Shown here piece after piece: positions 58,473 through 64,000 of a stretch of DNA of 64,000 nt. The stretch covers positions 40,800 to 104,799 of the forward strand of contig DATAOV010000001.1 in assembly GCA_036265535.1 (NCBI GenBank), written 5' to 3'. The stretch is from AC-32 sp036265535. GTDB taxonomy: Bacteria; Actinomycetota; Thermoleophilia; Gaiellales; Gaiellaceae. The notes below the pieces were generated by a model. That model ran no database searches, had not been told where the DNA came from, and saw only the letters and a program-made list of their open reading frames with translations. Positions within the stretch are counted from its first letter, which is position 1. Every line of letters begins with the position of its first letter. Made by a program: the position numbers and the translations under genes.

Positions 58473-59258
58473 ATGACCACCGCAACCCGACCCAAGCCGC
58501 TCATCGACGACGAGCTCGAGCAGATGTTCGGGCTGATCAAAGACGCCGACAGCGTCGAGCTAAAACTGACGGTGCCGGAGGCCGATCACCGCTCGACGGT
58601 CTCCGCGCTCGGCATGGACCCGCTCGACGCGGAGATCCGCCAGGTGTTCTTCTTCGATACGCCCGACCTGCTGCTCGACAAGCACGGCGTCGTCGCGCGG
58701 GCCCGCCGGGTCCAACGCAAGGGCGACGACTCGGTCGTCAAGCTGCGCCCCGTCGTTCCGAGCGAGCTGCCCGACAAGCTCCGCGCCTCGCCCAACCTCG
58801 TCGTCGAGGTCGACGCGATGCCCGGTGGGTACGTCTGCTCGGCCTCGCTCAAGGCCGCGCTGGGACCCACCGCGGTCCGCAAGACCCTCGAGAAGGGCCG
58901 GCCTCTGCGCAAGCTTTTCACCAAGGAGCAGCGGGCGTTCTTCATCGAGCACGCTCCCGAGGGCATCGAGCTCGACGACCTGGCCGTACTGGGCCCGATC
59001 TTCGTGCTCAAGCTGAAGTTCAAGCCGGCGGACTACGCAGGCAGGATCGTCGCCGAGCTCTGGAACTACCCCGACAACTCGCGCATCCTCGAGCTCTCGA
59101 CCAAATGCGCGCCGGGGGATGCATTCCAGACCTCGCTGGACAGCCGGGCGTTCCTACGGAACCGTGGAGTCGAGCTCTCGGGCGAGCAGCAGACCAAGAC
59201 CAAGACGGCGCTCAAGTACTTCTCCAAGAACCTCCCGCCTGCCGCTTCGCCCGCCTAG
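58473..59258 (+). CDS. second CYTH-like protein
   Basis: 261 residues. The CYTH motif appears later and degenerate (SVELKLTVPEADH at about 26), with QVFFFDTPDLLL, RARRVQRKGDDSVVKLRP and EVDAMPGGYVC. A C-terminal region with a KTKTALKYFSK tail is extra. Same superfamily as the preceding gene, so duplicate or paired enzymes are likely. Its TAG is the CTAG shared with the convergent NUDIX gene. Confidence 0.8.
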   Translation: MTTATRPKPLIDDELEQMFGLIKDADSVELKLTVPEADHRSTVSALGMDPLDAEIRQVFFFDTPDLLLDKHGVVARARRVQRKGDDSVVKLRPVVPSELPDKLRASPNLVVEVDAMPGGYVCSASLKAALGPTAVRKTLEKGRPLRKLFTKEQRAFFIEHAPEGIELDDLAVLGPIFVLKLKFKPADYAGRIVAELWNYPDNSRILELSTKCAPGDAFQTSLDSRAFLRNRGVELSGEQQTKTKTALKYFSKNLPPAASPA

Positions 59259-59806
59259 CGAAGCGCGGCGAGCGCGGCGTCGTGAAGCGCGACGCGGTAG
59301 CGCCACAGCGCCTGCCCCGTCCCGAGCAGCGCCGTGCGGATCGGGCCCGCAAGCTCGTCGGCCGTGCCCCAGCGGGCCTCTTCGATCTCGTGCCGGTCGA
59401 GGGGATCGAGCTCTGCTGCCTCCGTGCGGGCCGAGAAGACGAGGGTGCGCCAGTCGATCGTCTCGTTCCCGTGTCGAAAGCGCGCCTCGGTCGCGACCAG
59501 GAACCGTTCGAGCTCGATCTCGACGCCGAGCTCCTCGAGGGCCTCACGGCTGACGCCGTCCTCGAACTGCTCGTCCGGGCGGGTCCCTCCCCCGGGCGGG
59601 CGCCAGAGTCCCGCGATGTAGTGCGGCTTGCGGATCAGCGCGAGGCGGGGGCCGTGGAAGACGAAGAAGGTGACGTCGTGGCGGCGCTCGGGTGACCCGC
59701 CGGCCAGCGCGAACTCCTCCGCGGTGACCTCGCCCTCCCAGGGCAGCGTGCGCGGCGCGCCGTAGCGCGCCCGAAGCGGGGCTAGCACGGCCTCGGTGAC
59801 GTGCAT
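59255..59806 (-). CDS. NUDIX hydrolase
   Basis: 183 residues from ATG 59806. NUDIX box GGGTRPDEQFEDGVSREALEELG in outline fits Gx5Ex7REUxEExGU (about residues 72-94). The C-terminal half is helical. Substrate unknown. A longer start at 59836 adds ten residues but overlaps the divergent kinase. Shares its stop with the CYTH gene. Confidence 0.88.
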   Translation of the reverse strand: MHVTEAVLAPLRARYGAPRTLPWEGEVTAEEFALAGGSPERRHDVTFFVFHGPRLALIRKPHYIAGLWRPPGGGTRPDEQFEDGVSREALEELGVEIELERFLVATEARFRHGNETIDWRTLVFSARTEAAELDPLDRHEIEEARWGTADELAGPIRTALLGTGQALWRYRVALHDAALAALR

Positions 59807-59829
59807 CCAGCCGATGGTACGGTCAGCGC

Positions 59830-60912
59830 GTGCCACGAGTCCGCCGGCTCCGACGCGAGGCGCCCGCGCTCGAGCTTCTCGCCGCGACCCTGCCGGAGCT
59901 GCGGCTCGGTCTCTCCGAGCCGGCCGCGCGCACCGTCGCGTACGAGGTCTTCGAGAAGCTCGGCTTCGGTGCGGTCGCCGTCACCGATACCGCCCGCGTG
60001 CTCGCTTTCACCGGCGCGGGCGCCGACCACCACGGGGCCGGGGACGAGCCGATCCGGCCGGTGTTCGAGGCCCTGGCGGCGCAGGAGACGCTGGTCGCTC
60101 CGCTTGCCCTGCGGGTCGCCTGCGGCCACCCCGAGTGCCCCCTCGGCGCGGCGGCGGTCGTCCCGCTTCGGTTGTCGGACGGCCCCGTCGGAGCGCTGGT
60201 GGTCTACGCCACCGACGGTGCACCGCTCGACGAGGACGACGTCGACCTGCTCACAAACCTCGGGGCGCAGCTCTCGGCCCAGCTGCAGCTCTCCGAGCTG
60301 GCCGGCTCGGCCCGCGCGGTCGCCTCGGCCGAGCTTCAGGCGCTGCAGGCGCAGATCGAGCCGCACTTCCTCTTCAACTGCCTGAACACGATCGCGAGCT
60401 TCACCCGCACCGAGCCGGAGCGGGCGCGCGAGCTGATCCTCGCCTTCGCCGACTACTGCCGCTGGACGCTCGCCCGCCCCGGCGAGTTCATCTCCCTCGA
60501 AGAGGAGCTCCGCCACGTGCGCAGCTACCTCGCGCTCGAGCAGGCGCGCTTCGGCCCGCAGCTCCAGGTGCGGATCGACGCGACCCCGGATGCGCTCGCG
60601 GTGCGCCTGCCGCCGTTCCTCGTCCAGCCGCTGGTGGAGAACGCGGTCAAGCACGGCAAGACGGAACGGCCGCTCGACCTCCTCGTCCGCGCCCGCGTGC
60701 GGCGAGGCCGCCTGCGCGTGACCGTCCGTGACAACGGCCGCGGGATCGCCCGAGAGGCGCTCGAGCGCGTGCTCGAGCCGGGCACGAGCGAGAGCGATGG
60801 CCTCGGCCTCGCCAACGTCCACGGCCGCCTGACCGCGTTCTACGGCGAAGGCGTGCGGCTGAAGTCCGGGGTCTTCGGCACCGTCGTGCGGCTGCAGGTC
60901 CCGGCTGCGTGA
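59830..60912 (+). CDS. LytS-type sensor histidine kinase without membrane domain
   Basis: 360 residues. A GAF-like domain (35-150) is followed by a His_kinase domain with the phospho-accepting His179 in QAQIEPHFLFNCLNTI, an N box (LVENAVKHGK) and a G box (DGLGLANVHGRLTAFYG). LytS proteins usually carry 5-6 membrane helices; none is seen, so the input is probably cytoplasmic and read by the GAF domain. GTG start; its TGA overlaps the regulator start. Confidence 0.9.
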   Translation: MPRVRRLRREAPALELLAATLPELRLGLSEPAARTVAYEVFEKLGFGAVAVTDTARVLAFTGAGADHHGAGDEPIRPVFEALAAQETLVAPLALRVACGHPECPLGAAAVVPLRLSDGPVGALVVYATDGAPLDEDDVDLLTNLGAQLSAQLQLSELAGSARAVASAELQALQAQIEPHFLFNCLNTIASFTRTEPERARELILAFADYCRWTLARPGEFISLEEELRHVRSYLALEQARFGPQLQVRIDATPDALAVRLPPFLVQPLVENAVKHGKTERPLDLLVRARVRRGRLRVTVRDNGRGIAREALERVLEPGTSESDGLGLANVHGRLTAFYGEGVRLKSGVFGTVVRLQVPAA

Positions 60913-61616
60913 TCCGCGCGCTGCTCGTCGACGACGAGGCGCCCGCGCGCTCGGAGCTCCGCTACCTGCTGGCGACGCATCCGGAGGTCGAGATCGTCGG
61001 CGAGGCGGCGAGCGCGGCCGAGGCGTTGAAGCTCGCGGCCGCGGTCCCGTACGACGTGGTCTTCATCGACATCGAGATGCCCGGGCTCTCCGGGCTCGAC
61101 GCCGCCCGTCTCGTGCACGGGCGGACGGGGGCGCCGCAGCTCGTGTTCGTGACCGCGCACGAGCAGTACGCGATCGAGGCGTTCGCGGTCGAGGCGCTCG
61201 ACTACCTGCTCAAGCCGGTCGACCCAGAGCGGCTCGCCCAGGTCGTACGGCGGCTGGGCCGTCAGCCCGGGGCTGCCGCTACGGTCGCGAAGATCCCGGT
61301 CATGAGCGGTGGCGAGACCGTCCTGCTCGCCTGGGAAGAACTGCATTTTGCGCGCGCGGACGGCGACTACTGCCGCGTGCACACGTACGACCGCTCGTAC
61401 CTGTGCACGAAGTCGCTGCGCGAGCTCCAGCAGACGCTCCCCGGCGACCGGTTCGCCCGCATCCACCGCTCGTACCTGGTGAACCTCGGCAAGGTCGCCG
61501 CGGTCAGGCGGCCGGCTTCCGACCGGCTTCGGCTGACGCTCGACGACGCGGAGCGCACCGAGCTCGACGTCGCTCGGCGGCAGAGCAAGGCCGTGCGCGA
61601 GCGGCTGCGCGTCTAG
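60909..61616 (+). CDS. LytTR response regulator
   Basis: 235 residues. CheY-like receiver with phospho-Asp54 in VVFIDIEMPGL and LDYLLKPVDP; a LytTR DNA-binding domain follows (VLLAWEELHFARADGDYCRVH, then FARIHRSYLVNL). This is the partner of the overlapping LytS-type kinase. Target genes unknown; autoregulation is typical. Its TAG overlaps the transporter GTG. Confidence 0.93.
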   Translation: MIRALLVDDEAPARSELRYLLATHPEVEIVGEAASAAEALKLAAAVPYDVVFIDIEMPGLSGLDAARLVHGRTGAPQLVFVTAHEQYAIEAFAVEALDYLLKPVDPERLAQVVRRLGRQPGAAATVAKIPVMSGGETVLLAWEELHFARADGDYCRVHTYDRSYLCTKSLRELQQTLPGDRFARIHRSYLVNLGKVAAVRRPASDRLRLTLDDAERTELDVARRQSKAVRERLRV

Positions 61617-62422
61617 TGCCAGCCGAGGCCCTGGCGCTCGCCTTGGCGGCGGCGGCCCTGCACGCGCTCTGGAACCTGTTCCTCGCTCGGGAAAAGGACA
61701 TCGAGGGCGCAACGGCTGTAGCTGTGCTCACGCTCGTGGTCGCGCTGGTGATCCCGGCGGCGCTGACCTGGCGCGTGGAGGCCGCCGCGGTTCCGTTCAT
61801 CGCAGGCTCGGCGGCGCTCGAGCTCGCGTATTTCGCCCTCCTGGCTGCGGCCTACCGGCGTTACGAGCTGAGTCTCGTCTATCCGGTCGCCCGTGGGCTC
61901 GCGCCGGTGCTGGCGCTCCTGCTTGTGGTGGCCGTGGACGGAGCGCTCCCGTCAGCGGGCGGGATCGCTGGGGTGCTCGTCGTCGCGGTGGGAGTGCTGC
62001 TCGTGCGCGGCGCGCGAGGCAGCGTCTTCGGCCTTGCGGTCGGGGCCGTGATCGCCGCCACCATTGCCGGCTACACCGTGCTCGACCGCTACGGCGTGAG
62101 GCACGCTGCGGCCGGGCCGTACCTCCTGCTCGTAATGGTCGGCCCGGCGCTCGCCTACTCGGCCGCGCTCGGCGGGCGACGCGTCCGCGCCGCGCTGGCG
62201 CCGGCAACGGTGCTGGTTGGAGCAGCGGCGGGCGGCGCCTACTTGCTCGTGCTGCTGGCGCTTCGCCTGGCGAGCGCGCCGGCTGTCGCCGCAGTGCGCG
62301 AGACCAGCGTGGTGATCGCGACGGCGCTCGCGGCGGTCGTGCTGCGGGAGCGCGTGGGGCCGACACGTTTGGCAGGGGCGATCCTGGTCGCCGTCGGCAT
62401 CGCGCTGCTGGCGCTCTCCTAG
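61616..62422 (+). CDS. EamA/DMT-type transporter
   Basis: 268 residues with about ten membrane helices in two EamA repeats (LALALAAAALHALWNLFLA opens the first, VVIATALAAVVLRERVG closes the second). Drug/metabolite exporter superfamily; substrate unknown. GTG 61616 overlaps the regulator stop by one base, so it may be its target. Ends on CTAG shared with otsB. Confidence 0.85.
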   Translation: MPAEALALALAAAALHALWNLFLAREKDIEGATAVAVLTLVVALVIPAALTWRVEAAAVPFIAGSAALELAYFALLAAAYRRYELSLVYPVARGLAPVLALLLVVAVDGALPSAGGIAGVLVVAVGVLLVRGARGSVFGLAVGAVIAATIAGYTVLDRYGVRHAAAGPYLLLVMVGPALAYSAALGGRRVRAALAPATVLVGAAAGGAYLLVLLALRLASAPAVAAVRETSVVIATALAAVVLRERVGPTRLAGAILVAVGIALLALS

Positions 62423-63126
62423 AGCAGCCGAAGCAGCCCGAGCAGCTCTGCAGGCGAGCCGACCACGACGTCGGCAGCTTCACGCAGGCCGGGCGGAGCC
62501 TCGGCCGAGGCGACCGCGACCCGGACCGCGACCTCCAGGCCGTCGAGACCGGCGAAGGCGTCCAGGTCGGTCGTGTCGTCGCCGGCGTAGAGCGCCCGCC
62601 GCAGGCCGCGCTGTCCCAGCAGCGCTCGCACAGCGGTGCCCTTGTCGGCCTCGACGGGCGGCCTCAGCTCGAGCACCTTGCGGCCCCAGCGAGCCTCGAG
62701 CCCGGCCGCCTCGGCCCGTTCGGCGACAGCCTCCAGCTCGGTCCGGGCCGCCTGGTCGTTCTCGGCCTCCCGCCAGTGGAGCGCCACGGTCAGCCCCTTG
62801 TCCTCGAGCCACGGCCAGTCGAGGGCGGCGAACGGGCGCAGGGCCTCGCGCCACCGCTCAGCCTCCGGCGCCAGCTCGAGACCGTGGACGCCGACGTACG
62901 TGACCCCGTCGACCCCAACCAGCCGCGCCGCCTCCTCGCCGGGCCGGCCGCTGACGCAGGCGACGAGCTCGTAGCGTCCGGCGAGCCGCCGTAGCTCCGC
63001 TCGGGTTTCGGCCGGGACCTTCGCCAGCTCGGGCCGCGAGACGATCGGCGCCAGCGTGCCGTCGACGTCGAGCAGCACCGCGGCCCGGGCGGGATCGTCG
63101 GTCAGCCGCGCAAGCGCATCCTCCAC
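62419..63126 (-). CDS. trehalose-6-phosphate phosphatase (OtsB-like HAD)
   Basis: 235 residues. LLDVDGTLAPI (nucleophile Asp), CVSGRP, and LYAGDDTTDLDAF are the three HAD motifs, and the cap domain with ALHWREAEND fits OtsB. It dephosphorylates trehalose-6-phosphate. No OtsA in the window. Start GTG 63126, 18 bases from the divergent TauE gene. Confidence 0.9.
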   Translation of the reverse strand: MEDALARLTDDPARAAVLLDVDGTLAPIVSRPELAKVPAETRAELRRLAGRYELVACVSGRPGEEAARLVGVDGVTYVGVHGLELAPEAERWREALRPFAALDWPWLEDKGLTVALHWREAENDQAARTELEAVAERAEAAGLEARWGRKVLELRPPVEADKGTAVRALLGQRGLRRALYAGDDTTDLDAFAGLDGLEVAVRVAVASAEAPPGLREAADVVVGSPAELLGLLRLL

Positions 63127-63144
63127 AGCCCGCAGAATACGGCG

Positions 63145-63486
63145 GTGCGGCTCCTCGCCATCGGCCTGATCGCCGGCTTCTTCAGCGCTCTCTTCGGCGT
63201 CGGGGGCGGGATCGTCGTGGTTCCGCTCCTGCTCCTCTTCGCGCATTACTCCGAGCGGCCGGCGATGGCGACCTCCCTGGCAGCGATCGCGCTGATCGCA
63301 TCCGTCGGCGCAGTCACCTACGCGCTGCACGGCGAGGTCAAGCCGGGCGCGGCCGCGATCGTCGGCCTGCCCGGCGCCCTTGGCGCAGTGGCGGGCGCGT
63401 CGCTGCAGCAGCGACTCGCGAACCGGACGCTCTCGCTTGCCTTCGCGGCGCTGCTTGCCGGCCTCGGCGTCTGGCTCCTCGTCTGA
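63145..63486 (+). CDS. half-size TauE/SafE sulfite/sulfonate exporter, N-type
   Basis: 113 residues, about four membrane helices, holding one GVGGG signature (FFSALFGVGGGIVVVPLL). Full TauE proteins are about 250 residues with two such repeats. GTG start; its TGA overlaps the next ATG by one base, so the two halves should be made together. Confidence 0.85.
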   Translation: MRLLAIGLIAGFFSALFGVGGGIVVVPLLLLFAHYSERPAMATSLAAIALIASVGAVTYALHGEVKPGAAAIVGLPGALGAVAGASLQQRLANRTLSLAFAALLAGLGVWLLV

Positions 63487-63875
63487 TGTGGGCGCTGTTC
63501 GCAGCGGTGGCGCTCGGCCTGGTTGCGGGGATGCTCGCCGGGCTCTTCGGCGTCGGCGGCGGGATCCTGTTCGTCCCCGCGCTCGTGGCGCTCGGGCTCG
63601 GGCAGCTCGAGGCACAGGGAACCTCGCTGCTCGCGATCCTCCCCACGGTTGTCGCAGGAACGCTCACTCAGCGCCACTACGGGAACCTGCGCGTGCGTTC
63701 CGCGCTCGTGGTCGGGCTCGCGTCCGTCATCGGGGTCGAGGTAGGCGCTCGCGTCGTGACGCATGTGCCGGAGCACCAGCTCCGGAAGCTCTTCGCGCTG
63801 CTCCTGTTCGCCGTCGCGGTGCAGCTCGCGGTGAGGACGGGCCGTCACCGCCCGCGCTACCCTGAGTCGCCGTGA
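63486..63875 (+). CDS. half-size TauE/SafE exporter, C-type
   Basis: 129 residues with the second repeat (MLAGLFGVGGGILFVPALV), about four helices and a basic tail. Together with the preceding gene it equals one normal TauE. Neither half has a stop or frameshift inside it, and each starts cleanly, so this looks like a true split rather than a broken gene. Overlaps the next start (GTGA). Confidence 0.85.
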   Translation: MWALFAAVALGLVAGMLAGLFGVGGGILFVPALVALGLGQLEAQGTSLLAILPTVVAGTLTQRHYGNLRVRSALVVGLASVIGVEVGARVVTHVPEHQLRKLFALLLFAVAVQLAVRTGRHRPRYPESP

Positions 63876-64000
63876 CCCGTCTCGTCGTCGCGGTCGCCGT
63901 CGTGGTGGTCGGCTTCGCCTCGCTCAGCGCTGCAGCCGCGCCCCCGCCTCGAGGCTCGTCCACCGGAGCGGGTGCCCTGATACTCCGCATCACCGTTCCC
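63872..64000 (+). CDS. N-terminal part of a secreted protein, 3' truncated
   Basis: GTG 63872 opens a frame that runs out of the window. The 43 visible codons give a hydrophobic signal (LVVAVAVVVVGFASLSAAA) and then a Pro/Gly/Ser-rich stretch. The rest, and any domain, lie beyond base 64000. Overlaps the TauE half-gene stop by four bases. Confidence 0.6.
   Translation, partial: MTRLVVAVAVVVVGFASLSAAAAPPPRGSSTGAGALILRITVP

Overview
The window is a GC-rich, densely packed bacterial chromosome segment built around a replication-origin gene neighbourhood. Gene order (parB-parA-rsmG-jag-yidC-yidD-rnpA-rpmH / dnaA-dnaN-recF-dciA-like-gyrB-gyrA), heavy GTG start use, start/stop overlaps of the ATGA or GTGA type, a Ku/LigD pair, a DUF1272 protein and an ECF42/DGPF pair all fit a high-GC actinobacterium. 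A deep lineage such as Thermoleophilia or Rubrobacteria is my inference, not something the sequence proves. No rRNA, insertion sequence, prophage or CRISPR array is visible.

Layout. 0-2.4 kb: a truncated L,D-transpeptidase, a PrcB-C-like lipid-anchor-type protein, chorismate mutase, a BFN-domain nuclease, tRNA-Ile(GAT) and two small unknowns. 2.4-6.9 kb: the leftward parB-to-rpmH operon with a clear promoter. 6.9-16.4 kb: the rightward dnaA-to-gyrA block; the rpmH-dnaA spacer carries DnaA-box-like sites. 16.5-22.4 kb: a MerR-like regulator, a leftward NfeD/slipin/GalT operon, a secreted PGRP-type amidase with FlgD-like repeats, and BirA. 22.4-32 kb: fatty-acid synthesis (ECF sigma, fabZ-fabH-fabD-fabG-fabF, later accD-accA) enclosing a HAD/GNAT/arginase-family operon. 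32-36.6 kb: Ku, LigD and RsgA, with a short leader ORF before rsgA. 36.6-42 kb: an ABC exporter, a GNAT protein, a broken NDH-2 remnant, DUF1272, an amidinohydrolase and ECF42/DGPF.

42-47.5 kb is the most accessory-looking part: a secreted metallophosphoesterase, a two-gene MshEN/coiled-coil module, and a divergent 38-residue ORF coupled to a membrane processive glycosyltransferase. Because MshEN domains often bind cyclic di-GMP, this could be a small signal-responsive surface-polysaccharide module; that link is inference. 47.5-54 kb: a DUF1998 helicase, then a TPP riboswitch controlling thiD-thiM-thiE-thiL, and an orphan DppB-type permease. 54-64 kb: thioredoxin, a dolichol-phosphate-mannose-synthase-like GT2, PolX, a PLP decarboxylase, two CYTH proteins, a NUDIX hydrolase, a LytS/LytR pair, a DMT transporter, OtsB and two half-size TauE proteins.

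Three window-wide patterns stand out. Five convergent gene pairs end on a shared four-base CTAG or CTAA, so neither gene has room for a terminator. At least five well-conserved genes have no ATG/GTG/TTG at their expected start and seem to use CTG, ATC or ATA. Two intergenic sites 44 kb apart share a structured repeat.
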